Assembly (NCBI RefSeq): GCF_004382795.1
Contig: NZ_SMSG01000005.1
Coordinates: 62,001-126,000 of the forward strand
Length of the DNA: 64,000 nt
From: Cumulibacter soli
GTDB lineage: Bacteria; Actinomycetota; Actinomycetes; Mycobacteriales; Antricoccaceae
Reading direction: 5' to 3'
Position 1 is the stretch's first letter, and every line of letters starts with the position of its first letter. The translations under genes were made by a program, and so were the position numbers. Below, piece after piece: positions 45,717 through 56,920 of this stretch. A model generated the notes under the pieces. The model was not told where the DNA came from. It worked only from the letters and a program-made list of their open reading frames with translations, and made no database searches.

Positions 45717-45854
45717 TTACGCCGAGATACTGGCGCGGCCCTTACGACGACGGCCCGACAGAATGGCGCGGCCGGCACGAGTGCGCATCCGCAGACGAAA
45801 ACCGTGGGTCTTCGCGCGTCGACGGTTGTTGGGCTGGAACGTCCGCTTGCTCAC
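45717..45854 (-). CDS. rpmH: 50S ribosomal protein bL34
   Basis: A 45-residue, very basic ribosomal protein: [18 protein letters not shown] followed by [20 protein letters not shown] and ending RASISA. It starts at a GTG with AAGGAG 9 nt upstream. It is the first gene transcribed leftwards from the origin. Confidence 0.97.
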   Translation of the reverse strand: MSKRTFQPNNRRRAKTHGFRLRMRTRAGRAILSGRRRKGRASISA

Positions 45855-46311
45855 TGCGGGCTCTCCTTATGACGGTCGGGAATCCACGGGCGTGGACTGC
45901 TCCGGAAGCTGGTGGAAAATCATCTGGCAGCCGACGGCGGACCGCCGACCGATGACCCTGCCCAGACCGTCACTCGCCATTGGGTGCGTACTACGCCGCC
46001 CGGCGGGGAAGATCAGGCAAGTTGTCGCTCTACTGCGACCGTTCTACGGTACGGACCCCTGCGCTCTGGGTCAAACCTGGGCTCTGAAGTGTTGCCAGGA
46101 CCACCCTGTGACATAGAACCGAGGATACTCGCACGCCCACCCCACCGGGGCCCTGCAGCGACACGCCGAAGCAAGTAGATTTTGTCCGCGATCAACTTGT
46201 GGGCACCGGCGACGAGGCACTAATCTAGCCAACACACCTTCCGCGCCGAGCCCGCACTTTTACGGGACACTGCCTGTGGATCGAGTTGGGGATACGTGTA
46301 TCTTCGTCACC

Positions 46312-46320
46312 TGTGGATAA
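46312..46320 (-). other. DnaA box
   Basis: TGTGGATAA, the reverse complement of the consensus TTATCCACA with no mismatch. Confidence 0.9.
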
Positions 46321-46408
46321 GAATGTTAACAACCTAAAAAATAGCCGCTGAACAGGCATTTTTCAGTAGTTGTATCCACAGCTCGAAGTCCGGACATCAA
46401 CCGGCGAG

Positions 46409-46417
46409 TTATCCACA
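46409..46417 (+). other. DnaA box
   Basis: TTATCCACA, a perfect consensus box 25 bp upstream of the dnaA start; it may also serve dnaA autoregulation. Confidence 0.9.
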
Positions 46418-46441
46418 AGCCGGAACGGAAAGGACTGCACA

Positions 46442-47974
46442 GTGAGCGACGAGGGCACTGAACTCGAGGTGGTGTGGTCTACAGCCATCGCGGATATCCC
46501 CTCCGAACAACTCACCGGCCGACATCGCGCGTTGCTGCGCATGACTAAGCCCGTTGGCCTTATGGGCACGACCGCCATCATCGCGGCGCCTGACGCCTTC
46601 ACCCAGAACATGATCGAGACGAAGTTGCGTCCGATTCTCAACGATGTGCTGTCGACGACACTGCGCAAAGAAGTGCAGATTGCCGTGACCATCGACGCAT
46701 CAATCCATGACGTTGCGCCGTCGGACGACTCAGAGGTCACAGAGTCGTCCGAGTCCGCTCGGGAGACTGAGGGCACCGATGTCGTCACTTTCGTGGCGCC
46801 ACCCGAGCCGCGGGACGCCGAAGCCGTCGTCCCCGAGACTTCTGCGGAATCGAATACGAAGACTTCGCTAACCGTTCCGCAGCCGATGGTCATGCCGGGT
46901 ACCACCACCACCGGTCCGATGACCGCGCCGGGACGGCTCAACCCGAAGTACACATTTGAGAACTTTGTCCGCGGACCGTCGAACCGACTTGCGTTCGCCG
47001 CGGCGTCCGCCGTCGCCGAGGCACCCGCGAAGGCCTACAACCCGCTGTTCATCTATGGCGACTCCGGGCTGGGTAAGACACACCTGCTGCACGCGATCGG
47101 TAATTACGCCAATCAGGTCTTCCCGGACATCACCGTGTTGTACGTCAGTTCCGAGGAGTTCACCAACGACTTCATCAATGCGATCGCCAACGCCGGTCGC
47201 GGCGGCGGAGACCAGCGAGAGCAGTTCCGCCGGCGTTATCGCGAGGTCGACATTCTGATGATCGACGACATCCAGTTCCTCGAACGCGCTGAACAGACCC
47301 AGGAAGAGTTCTTCCACACGTTCAACACTCTGCACAACGCAAACAAGCAGATCGTGATCACCTCGGACCGCACCCCCAAGGAGCTCACCACCCTTGAAGA
47401 CCGGCTGCGCAGTCGATTCGCCGGCGGACTTACCCCAGATATCCAGACTCCAGACCTCGAGACGCGCCTGGCAATCTTGCGCAACAAGGCCGCACAAGAA
47501 GGCATGACGGTCGCGCCCGAGGTTCTCGAACTCCTCGCGACCGCAATCCAAACCAACATTCGGGAGCTGGAAGGCGCGCTGATCCGGGTGTCGGCGTTCG
47601 CGAGCCTCACCGGGCAAGGCGTCGACCTGAGCATCGCGCAGCAGGTCATTCAGGATCTGGTGCCCGACAACGAGACACACCACATCAGCGCGACGACCAT
47701 CATGCAGCAGGTTTCGACGTACTACGACGTGTCGATCGACGACCTCTGCGGACGTAGCCGCTCCAAAACGCTCGTCATGCCACGCCAAATCGCGATGTTC
47801 CTGTGCCGCGAACTCACCGACCTGTCATTGCCACGCATCGGTCAGCAGTTCGGCGGTAAGGACCACACCACCGTGATGCATGCGGTGAAGAAGGTCACCA
47901 AGGAAATGAAGGAAAAGCGACACATCTACAACCAGGTCACCGAGCTCACCAACCGCATCAAGTCCGAAGGCTGA
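46442..47974 (+). CDS. dnaA: Chromosomal replication initiator DnaA
   Basis: A 510-residue AAA+ initiator from a GTG with GGAAAGGA upstream; an upstream in-frame ATG at 46370 overlaps a DnaA box and is rejected. Domain I is about 1-90 and domain II is a short acidic linker. Domain III carries Walker A ([15 protein letters not shown]) and Walker B ([11 protein letters not shown]). Domain IV has [19 protein letters not shown], the box-recognition signature. It binds the boxes on either side of the gene and opens the origin. Confidence 0.98.
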   Translation: MSDEGTELEVVWSTAIADIPSEQLTGRHRALLRMTKPVGLMGTTAIIAAPDAFTQNMIETKLRPILNDVLSTTLRKEVQIAVTIDASIHDVAPSDDSEVTESSESARETEGTDVVTFVAPPEPRDAEAVVPETSAESNTKTSLTVPQPMVMPGTTTTGPMTAPGRLNPKYTFENFVRGPSNRLAFAAASAVAEAPAKAYNPLFIYGDSGLGKTHLLHAIGNYANQVFPDITVLYVSSEEFTNDFINAIANAGRGGGDQREQFRRRYREVDILMIDDIQFLERAEQTQEEFFHTFNTLHNANKQIVITSDRTPKELTTLEDRLRSRFAGGLTPDIQTPDLETRLAILRNKAAQEGMTVAPEVLELLATAIQTNIRELEGALIRVSAFASLTGQGVDLSIAQQVIQDLVPDNETHHISATTIMQQVSTYYDVSIDDLCGRSRSKTLVMPRQIAMFLCRELTDLSLPRIGQQFGGKDHTTVMHAVKKVTKEMKEKRHIYNQVTELTNRIKSEG

Positions 47975-48365
47975 GCGTGCATCACATCCTCGATTGCCGA
48001 TTGTGCTTATCCTCCGATGTGGATATCGCTGTGGATAACTGGGGATTACCTGCGGATGACGTTGTGGGTCACTGTGCACAAGTTGACTTCGTCCACAAGG
48101 CGAGCGCGTCATCCAAAACTCGGTCCACGATCAATGCACACCGGGTTCTGCTTGATGACCTGCGAAAACGGTACTTTTCCACGAAATCCACAGGCCCTAT
48201 GACTACTACGGATATTTATCAAGGCAATGAATCCGTTCATGTCTGCACAGGCCTTGGTTGTGGAAATCCGAATCACCAAACCCTCGTTCGTTGCACCGAT
48301 TTGCCAGCCGGTAGCGTCACGACTGCACCGGCATACCCGACCACCACCGTTTGCCAGGAGATCCG
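47975..48365. other. oriC: oriC, dnaA-dnaN part
   Basis: A 391-bp gene-free region with a dense DnaA-box cluster: TGTGGATAT (48018-48026), TGTGGATAA (48030-48038, perfect), TGTGCACAA (48073-48081) and TCGTCCACA (48089-48097); the others have one mismatch to TTATCCACA or TTGTCCACA. Weaker matches continue to about 48270. In mycobacteria the functional origin lies in this same intergenic region. The dnaN promoter must also be here. Confidence 0.87.
48030..48038 (-). other. DnaA box
   Basis: TGTGGATAA, a perfect consensus box on the minus strand, 12 bp from the neighbouring one-mismatch box. Confidence 0.88.
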
Positions 48366-49487
48366 ATGAAGTTTCAGGTTGAGCGCCACGCGCTCGCGGA
48401 TGCCGTTGCCTGGGTTGCCCGCGGTCTGCCGCAGCGCCCGCCGATGCCAGTTCTTGCCGGAATCCTGCTGTCGGTGGACGCCGACGCGTTGACCGTCTCG
48501 AGCTTCGACTACGAAGTGTCGACGCAGATGCGCATCGAGGCGGCAGTGGATACCGCTGGCAAGACGTTGGTCTCCGGTCGACTACTCGCGGACATCACCA
48601 AGGCACTGCCCAACAAGCCGGTTGAGTTGACGGTCGACGGGTCACGTGTGCTGCTCAAGTGCGGCACCTCGAAATTCTCATTGCCCAGCCTGCCCGTCGA
48701 TGACTACCCGTCGCTGCCAGCCCTTCCCGGACTTGCGGGTTCGGTTGACGCAGACGAGTTCGCTCGGGTCGTTGGCACCGTGGCGATCGCCGCAGGGCGT
48801 GACGAAACCCTGCCGATGCTCACCGGCGTCCGGATCGAGATCGAAGGCAATACGCTGACGTTCGCCGCGACCGATCGCTATCGCCTCGCCGTCCGCGAAA
48901 TGACCTGGGAGCCCGCCGACCCGCAGGTGTCCACAGCGGTGCTGGTTCCGGCGAAGATGCTCAGTGACACCGCGAAAACACTCGCCGGGGTCGGCCGCGT
49001 CGACATCTCGCTGTCCGACGGTGCGGACGGACTCATCGGATTCTCCGGCGGCGACCGCCACACGACGACGCGGCTACTCGACCCGGACTTCCCGCCGTTC
49101 CGGAAATTGCTGCCCGATGATTCATCGTCAACGGCTGACGTTGCCACGGCATCGCTGGTCGAAGGCGTGCGCCGTGTCGCGCTTGTAGCTGAGCGCGGTA
49201 CGCCCGTGCAATTGGCCTTCGACGACGCAGAGGTCACACTGACCGTCGCCGGCGACGACGACGGGTCGGCGGAGGAATCACTGCCGACCGATCTCAACGG
49301 TGACCCGATCCGAATCGGCTTCAACCCGGCGTACCTGCTCGACGGCCTCGGCGCTGTGGGTGCCGACGCGGTTCGGATGTCGTTCTTGACGTCGACGAAG
49401 CCGGCGGTACTGAGCCCAGTGCCTACCGAGGATGGCCAGCAGGACAGCTACCGGTACTTGATCATGCCCATGCGGTTGCCCGGATAA
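48366..49487 (+). CDS. dnaN: DNA polymerase III beta sliding clamp
   Basis: A 373-residue clamp protein; the ATG at 48366 follows CCAGGAG. It has the MKFQVERHALADAVAWVARGLP start, three clamp domains, GRLLADITKALPNKPVEL, LPSLPVDDYPSLP, LPMLTGVRIEIEG (with DRYRLAVREM) and the C-terminal YLIMPMRLPG. It encircles DNA and tethers the replicative polymerase. It lies in the usual place after dnaA. Confidence 0.98.
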   Translation: MKFQVERHALADAVAWVARGLPQRPPMPVLAGILLSVDADALTVSSFDYEVSTQMRIEAAVDTAGKTLVSGRLLADITKALPNKPVELTVDGSRVLLKCGTSKFSLPSLPVDDYPSLPALPGLAGSVDADEFARVVGTVAIAAGRDETLPMLTGVRIEIEGNTLTFAATDRYRLAVREMTWEPADPQVSTAVLVPAKMLSDTAKTLAGVGRVDISLSDGADGLIGFSGGDRHTTTRLLDPDFPPFRKLLPDDSSSTADVATASLVEGVRRVALVAERGTPVQLAFDDAEVTLTVAGDDDGSAEESLPTDLNGDPIRIGFNPAYLLDGLGAVGADAVRMSFLTSTKPAVLSPVPTEDGQQDSYRYLIMPMRLPG

Positions 49488-49522
49488 CGCAGCCGCAGCA
49501 CCAGTCACGGAAGGACTCGCAC

Positions 49523-50428
49523 ATGCAGCTGGGACTCATCGGGCTCGGAAAAATGGGCGGCAATATGGCCCAGCGACTCGGATCGCGCGGCCACGAGGTC
49601 ATCGGATTCGATGTATCGCCGGACAGCGGGCGAGATGTCTCCTCGCTGGGTGAATTAGTCACCCAGCTGGCGGCCCCGCGGGTGGTGTGGGTGATGGTGC
49701 CTGCTGGGGAACCGACACGGAACACGATCGATGAACTCGCCGAACTGCTCTCCGCCGGAGACCTCGTGGTGGACGGCGGAAACTCGAAGTACACCGACGA
49801 CCAGCAGCACGCCGCGGTATTGGCAGAGAAGGGCATCGGCTTCGTGGACTGTGGCGTGTCCGGCGGCGTGTGGGGTCTGCAAGAAGGCTATGCGCTGATG
49901 TGCGGCGGAGACGCTGAGCACGTCGAGCGGTTGCGCCCGTTGTTTGATTCCCTCAAGCCCGATGGTCCGCATGGTTTCGTGCACGCGGGATCAGTTGGCG
50001 CGGGCCACTTCACGAAGATGGTTCACAACGGCATCGAGTACGGCATGATGCAGGCGTACGCCGAGGGGTACGAGTTACTGCAGGCCGCTGATCTGGTTGA
50101 CAACGTCGATGAGGCGTTCGCATCCTGGCAATCGGGCACCGTGGTCCGTTCCTGGTTGCTGGAACTGCTCGCGCGAGCGACCGAGGACGATCCCGGGTTA
50201 TCGCAGATCCGCGGTTATGCGCAGGATTCAGGCGAGGGGCGCTGGACGGTAGAGGCAGCAATCGATCACGCTGTGCCGCTGCCGGTGATCACCGCCGCGC
50301 TCTTCGCCCGGTTCTCGTCGCGGCAGGAGGAGTCTCCGGCGATGAAGGTGATCGCGGCGCTGCGAAACCAGTTCGGTGGGCACGCCGTAGGCAAGTCTGG
50401 GGATTCGGCCGACGTCCCAGTCAGTTAG
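49523..50428 (+). CDS. gnd: 6-phosphogluconate dehydrogenase, short form
   Basis: A 301-residue enzyme of the short, usually NAD-preferring class, against about 470 residues for the long form. It shows LGLIGLGKMGGNMAQRL, VWVMVPAGEPT, LVVDGGNSKYTDD, VDCGVSGGVWGL and the catalytic GHFTKMVHNGIEYGMMQAYAEG (in pieces: GHFTKMVHNGIEYG). It oxidises 6-phosphogluconate to ribulose-5-phosphate and CO2. GGAAGGA precedes the ATG. Its place between dnaN and recF is common in actinobacteria. Confidence 0.95.
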   Translation: MQLGLIGLGKMGGNMAQRLGSRGHEVIGFDVSPDSGRDVSSLGELVTQLAAPRVVWVMVPAGEPTRNTIDELAELLSAGDLVVDGGNSKYTDDQQHAAVLAEKGIGFVDCGVSGGVWGLQEGYALMCGGDAEHVERLRPLFDSLKPDGPHGFVHAGSVGAGHFTKMVHNGIEYGMMQAYAEGYELLQAADLVDNVDEAFASWQSGTVVRSWLLELLARATEDDPGLSQIRGYAQDSGEGRWTVEAAIDHAVPLPVITAALFARFSSRQEESPAMKVIAALRNQFGGHAVGKSGDSADVPVS

Positions 50429-50587
50429 TCTCAGCCCGATCTCGGAAGTGTGACGGGCGCCGCATTCGGGATTACTGTTGATGGGACGACATCAACTGGC
50501 GCGCCTGGGCCCGGTTGCCGTTACAGCGAGGACCCCGACGTGCCGCTGACAGTTCGCCAGAACTGGCGAGCGGAAAGCGGGGCGGGA

Positions 50588-51073
50588 ATGAACGAACTGC
50601 TTGGCGTGCTGCGCAAGGCGCCGGACGGCACAGCGACCGTGCATTTTGATCGGTACTTTAACGCTGGCGCGGAGGCGTTATGGAACGCCGCGACCCATCC
50701 GGAACGGCTCGGCGAGTGGTTCGCGAGCGTCGAAGGCGACCTGCGCGAGCACGGAACTTTCACCATCACCCTCGAAGGGCGCGATCCTGAGCGGTGCCGG
50801 GTGATCGCCTGCGGTGAGCAGCGGATGTTCTCGTTCGAGTGGGCGATGCCGCAACCCACTCTGGTACGAGTGCATGTCATTCCCGACAACACGGGGTCTC
50901 GACTCGGGTTGACTCACGAGCGGTTGACCAGGGCGGACGGTCCGCGGTGCGCAGCCAGTTGGGACGCCTACTTGCACGTGTTGTCCGATCATCTAGGCGG
51001 CGGATCGTTGCGCAGTTGGTCCGAAGGGGTGGACGCCGTTCGCGTCGCATATCTGCAGCAAATACTCGACTGA
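50588..51073 (+). CDS. SRPBCC (AHSA1-like) domain protein
   Basis: About 161 residues from the ATG at 50588, preceded by GGGGCGGGA. A GTG at 50450 would add 46 poorly conserved residues. The fold is the START/SRPBCC type: an amphipathic first strand, then ALWNAATHPERLGEWFASVEGDL, a middle FTITLEGRDPERCRV and a long C-terminal helix. Such proteins bind small hydrophobic ligands or act as cochaperone-like modules. No function is known; its location between gnd and recF is unusual. Confidence 0.8.
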   Translation: MNELLGVLRKAPDGTATVHFDRYFNAGAEALWNAATHPERLGEWFASVEGDLREHGTFTITLEGRDPERCRVIACGEQRMFSFEWAMPQPTLVRVHVIPDNTGSRLGLTHERLTRADGPRCAASWDAYLHVLSDHLGGGSLRSWSEGVDAVRVAYLQQILD

Positions 51074-51151
51074 CCCGGGTGTGTGAGTCGAGAACCGTCG
51101 TCCTCGTTAGGCTCGTGGCACCCGAGACGAGTTGGCGAGGTGCTTCAGGCG

Positions 51152-52291
51152 ATGCGGATCGATCGTCTCCAGGTGATCGACTTTCGCAACTATGTCGAAG
51201 CCGAGTTGGAGTTCGCGCCCGGTCCTAATCTGCTGGTCGGCGCAAACGGACAAGGTAAGACCAATCTGGTTGAGGCGATCGGTTATCTGGGCACGTTGTC
51301 ATCTCACCGGGTCTCCAGCGACGTCCCGTTGATCCGGCGGACGGCCGAGCGGGCCGTCGTGCGAGCGATGTGTGCGAACGAGGATCGCTCGCTCACCATC
51401 GAGCTGGAGATCACGAATGGGCGGGCCAACCGAGCCCGACTGAATCGATCGCCGGTAAAACGTAACCGAGACCTGATCGGATTAGTGCGCTCGGTCCTGT
51501 TCGCGCCGGAAGATCTTGCGCTCGTGAAAGGCGACCCCGGTGATCGCCGCCGCTTCCTAGACGACCTTTTGATCCTGCGTTATCCGCGGTACGCCGCAGT
51601 GAAGGCCGACTTCGACCGGGTGCTCAAACAGCGAAACGCACTGCTGAAGACCGCGGGGATGGCTCGCCGCGCCGGCCGGGACGGCGATTTGCGCACCCTT
51701 GAGGTCTGGGATGCGCATCTCGTGGAGCATGGCAGCGCCTTGTTGCACGGCCGGCTGGAGCTGATCGATGCGTTGCGGCCGCATTTTGTCGCGGCGTACG
51801 CCGGAGTGTCCGGAGCCGTGGATACGGTCGGGATGCACTACCGGACCTCTGCGGCGGACGAGCCTGAGAATGTGCTGAGCACAGCACCGTCGTACGACGA
51901 GATCGCCTCGATGATGGCCGGGCGACTGGCGCAAGTGCGCGAGCGCGAGATCGATCGCGCACTGACCCTGGTAGGTCCACAGCGCGACGAGTTGGTCCTC
52001 GAACTCGACGAATTTCCGGCCAAGGGGTACGCCAGTCATGGGCAATCGTGGTCGATCGCCCTGGCGCTGCGGCTCGCGGCGTACGAGTTACTGCGAGACG
52101 AAGGCACCGAACCGATCCTGCTGTTGGATGACGTATTCGCGGAGCTGGATTCCAAGCGGCGCGCACATCTGGCCGCGTTGGCACAACGGGCTGAGCAAAC
52201 GGTCATCACCGCCGCGGTACACGATGACATTCCGCGCGAGCTGTCAGCGCGCACCTTCGAGGTGGTCGCCGGCACGGTAGCTGAATCCTGA
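51152..52291 (+). CDS. recF: DNA replication and repair protein RecF
   Basis: A 379-residue ABC/SMC-like ATPase. The ATG at 51152 begins the conserved MRIDRLQVIDFRNY. Walker A is LVGANGQGKTNLVEAIGYL; further marks are FAPEDLALVKGDPGDRRRFLDDLL, VGPQRDELVLEL, SHGQSWSIALALRLA and Walker B ILLLDDVFAELDSKRR. It loads RecA at gapped DNA. The next gene, dciA, starts 148 bp later. Confidence 0.96.
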   Translation: MRIDRLQVIDFRNYVEAELEFAPGPNLLVGANGQGKTNLVEAIGYLGTLSSHRVSSDVPLIRRTAERAVVRAMCANEDRSLTIELEITNGRANRARLNRSPVKRNRDLIGLVRSVLFAPEDLALVKGDPGDRRRFLDDLLILRYPRYAAVKADFDRVLKQRNALLKTAGMARRAGRDGDLRTLEVWDAHLVEHGSALLHGRLELIDALRPHFVAAYAGVSGAVDTVGMHYRTSAADEPENVLSTAPSYDEIASMMAGRLAQVREREIDRALTLVGPQRDELVLELDEFPAKGYASHGQSWSIALALRLAAYELLRDEGTEPILLLDDVFAELDSKRRAHLAALAQRAEQTVITAAVHDDIPRELSARTFEVVAGTVAES

Positions 52292-52439
52292 GGCGCCCGG
52301 CGAGCGGCGATGGCTGTGCCGCCGACTGTGGAACTATCGAACCCTTCGGCGAGGGTGCCGGCAGCGACCGGGCGTCAGGTCACCGGCGGTCGCCAGAATG
52401 CTAGTCCGCACCTGAGCCCAATTGACCTAGGCTTGAGTC

Positions 52440-52964
52440 ATGGCCGACGACGAGCAGATGCGTGATCCCGCCGCGGCGGCGTTTGCGAATCTCGCCGACC
52501 TCGCCGGCAGCACCGTCGATCCGTCCTGGCTGCGCCGTACGACGCAGAAGTCGCACCAGACTGATCAGCCGCGACGCCGTCGTCGGTGGTCGGGAGCTGG
52601 TCCCTCGGTGCGTGATCCGCGACCGGTAGGCACGATTTTCGGGGAGTTGGCACGGACCCAGGGCTGGGCGGGTGACCTGCAACGGGGCCGAGTGCTCTCG
52701 CAATGGTCGTCCATCGTCGGTGATCAGCTGGCGTCGAAAGCCCAGGCCACGTCATTAGTCGACGGCGAACTCGAGGTGCGTACCGAATCGACGGCGTGGG
52801 CGACGCAACTGCGCTCGATGAACCGTGTCCTGTTGACGCGGATCGAGGAGTTGGTCGGTCCCGGAGTCGTACGGCGAATCGTCATCAAAGGCCCGGCGGC
52901 GCCGAGTTGGAAGCACGGGCGGCGTTCAGTGAGGGGCCGCGGACCAAGGGATACATATGGCTGA
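52440..52964 (+). CDS. dciA: DUF721 protein, DciA-type helicase loader
   Basis: A 174-residue protein. After a basic, Arg-rich N-terminal stretch the DUF721 domain reads IFGELARTQGWAGDLQRGRVLSQW then VEVRTESTAWATQLRSM (VDGELEVRTESTAWATQL) and GPGVVRRIVIKG. DciA proteins replace DnaC in loading the DnaB helicase. The position after recF matches Rv0004. Its end overlaps the next start by 8 bp, which couples it to the unknown pair downstream. Confidence 0.9.
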   Translation: MADDEQMRDPAAAAFANLADLAGSTVDPSWLRRTTQKSHQTDQPRRRRRWSGAGPSVRDPRPVGTIFGELARTQGWAGDLQRGRVLSQWSSIVGDQLASKAQATSLVDGELEVRTESTAWATQLRSMNRVLLTRIEELVGPGVVRRIVIKGPAAPSWKHGRRSVRGRGPRDTYG

Positions 52965-53745
52965 TCGCGACTCGTACGGTGACGATAGGTATGGCGACGA
53001 CCGGTACGGCGATGCCTACGGGGATTCGCCGCGCTCCGGCGCCGATGCCAATCCGGGGCGCAAACGATCGTGGCGAGAGCGGATCTTCTCCAATCAAACC
53101 GCCCGGTGGGTTGCCTCGGGTGCGCCGTACCATTCATTGGCCGAAGCCCCGAACGGACTATTGGCCGACGCCGCCAGCGAGTTCGGCTGGCAGTTGACGG
53201 CTTCGGACGAGCAGGCCTCGGCGCTGCTGACCTCGGCGCCATTTCGCGTTGCAGGCTACGTCGCTGGGAATGTGGTGCGCGGCGAGTTCGATCCGTTCGC
53301 CGGTTCCCGTGGAACCGATCTCGGATTGGCGAGCCAATGGCAGTTCGTGGCCTTCGATGCTCTGGATGATTCCCGGCTCGGGCGAACCGTGGGGCATTGC
53401 TTCACCGCAGTACCCACGATGGTCGAGTTGCCGCCGCTGCGCGTGTTGCCGGCGCGATACATGACCGGGCCGTCGCGCGGTATGCAGGTGTTCCCGACTG
53501 TCGACCCGATCTTCGATGCGCGATTCAAACTGCTTGCCGCCAATGGTGACGACGAATTGGCGGCATTCACGATGCTGATGACGGATGAAGTTCGCTCGGT
53601 GTTGAGTGCGGGCGACGATCGCGAAGAGATCTGGACGATCGAAGGGCATGTGGTCGTCAGCACGTCGCGTGCGCACGACGAAGAACTGCTTGCCCGCCAT
53701 CTGGAGATCTGCGGCGCGATGTTACGAGCAATTCGGGGCGCGTGA
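52957..53745 (+). CDS. Uncharacterised protein A of the dciA-gyrB pair
   Basis: A 262-residue soluble protein whose ATG follows AAGGG and overlaps dciA by 8 bp. The first 35 residues are a low-complexity DRYGDDRYGDAYGD-type tract, then a basic KRSWRER. The folded part contains SQWQFVAFDALDDSRLG, VELPPLRVLPARYM, FPTVDPIFDARFKLLAANGDDELAAF (in pieces: VDPIFDARFKL) and EIWTIEGHVVVSTSR. The order of motifs recalls DUF3137-type proteins, but I do not assign it. It looks paralogous to the next gene. No function is known; the operon position suggests a link with replication or gyrase expression. Confidence 0.75.
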   Translation: MADRDSYGDDRYGDDRYGDAYGDSPRSGADANPGRKRSWRERIFSNQTARWVASGAPYHSLAEAPNGLLADAASEFGWQLTASDEQASALLTSAPFRVAGYVAGNVVRGEFDPFAGSRGTDLGLASQWQFVAFDALDDSRLGRTVGHCFTAVPTMVELPPLRVLPARYMTGPSRGMQVFPTVDPIFDARFKLLAANGDDELAAFTMLMTDEVRSVLSAGDDREEIWTIEGHVVVSTSRAHDEELLARHLEICGAMLRAIRGA

Positions 53746-54461
53746 TGGTGTTCGGCGGACCCTCGTTCGGCGGCCCAGGTTTCAGCGTGGGTCGCGGACC
53801 GCGGTACGGACGCCGACGGCGCGGAGCTAATTGGGGCTCGCGGTATGACGTCGACCAAAGCAACGTTCCGCACTATCGGCAGGATCGCCACGCGACGACG
53901 TCGCTGAGTGAGATGGCGCGATCGAACAACTGGCAACTGTTGCAGACGATGCCGGCGTACGACGATGGCAGCGCGCTCGATCTGTCCGGTGGCCCGTTTG
54001 CGCCGGGCAGGTACACGCCGATTCCACCCATCGTGCAGGGGCAAGCCGGGTACTGGGTGTTTTGGGCGGCCACCGTGCGGGCGATGACACGCGGCGCACA
54101 GATGCGGCCGTACGCCTTGACGTTCATGCAACTATCAGGGCTCGTGCCATACGTGCATGTATATCCGGAGTCGTGGCGGGCATCGATCACCTCCGTCACG
54201 CCCGAGGTTCACCTGGAGTCGGGGCTATTCAATGACCGGTTCGCGACGTTTAGTGATGACCCGCAGTCGGTGTACGCGCTGTTGAACCCGAGAGCGATGC
54301 AAATGCTGATCGATTCGCCGCCGATCGACGAGATCTGGACTGCTGGGCAGTTCGTGTGCATTTCGCGGGTTGATCCTCACCATGGCGAGGCACTTGGCGC
54401 CCACCTGACGTTGCTGACCGCGATCGCCGGCGGTATCCCGACCAGTCTGTTCGAGCGGTGA
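53742..54461 (+). CDS. Uncharacterised protein B of the dciA-gyrB pair
   Basis: A 239-residue protein starting at GTG 53742 (or ATG 53745), overlapping gene A by 4 bp. The N-terminal 30 residues are Gly/Arg-rich (FGGPGFSVGRGPRYGRRRRG), like nucleic-acid-binding tails. The body aligns by eye with gene A: YWVFWAATVRAMTRG, LVPYVHVYPESW, HLESGLFNDRFATFSDDP, YALLNPRAMQMLI and EIWTAGQFVCISRVD correspond to the A motifs in the same order. No signal peptide or membrane helix is seen. The function is unknown. Confidence 0.75.
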   Translation: MMVFGGPSFGGPGFSVGRGPRYGRRRRGANWGSRYDVDQSNVPHYRQDRHATTSLSEMARSNNWQLLQTMPAYDDGSALDLSGGPFAPGRYTPIPPIVQGQAGYWVFWAATVRAMTRGAQMRPYALTFMQLSGLVPYVHVYPESWRASITSVTPEVHLESGLFNDRFATFSDDPQSVYALLNPRAMQMLIDSPPIDEIWTAGQFVCISRVDPHHGEALGAHLTLLTAIAGGIPTSLFER

Positions 54462-56698
<2,237 letters not shown>

Positions 56699-56920
56699 GG
56701 CGAATGTGGGAGCGTGAGCGGCCACATGAGCCTCGCAAGCGGTCGTCGAGCAAGCGACACCGTGACGGCGGAGCCCGTGCAGACGTCGCAGGCCGAGATT
56801 GTCCCGGCCACGATCCTCAACCGACGGGCACGTTGCGAGTTGAGAACCTCGCGGCCGCAACTACGTTCCGCACGTCGACAAACTGACTCAAGCAAGAACA
56901 TGACTCCGGAGATATAACTC

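Larger units (their letters stand above)
45855..46441. other. oriC: oriC, rpmH-dnaA part
   Basis: A 587-bp gene-free region. It holds the outward promoters of rpmH and dnaA and, near dnaA, two perfect DnaA boxes (46312-46320 and 46409-46417) and one with a single mismatch (GTATCCACA, 46372-46380). TGTGGATCG at 46275-46283 has two mismatches. Between the boxes is a locally AT-rich tract at about 46317-46372 (TGTTAACAACCTAAAAAATA and TTTTTCAG), a good candidate unwinding element. The part nearer rpmH shows no further boxes. Confidence 0.85.

Noticed and set aside
46868-47788. Long antisense reading frame over dnaA
   Set aside because: High GC gives long antisense frames; dnaA motifs are all on the plus strand and the antisense product matches nothing.
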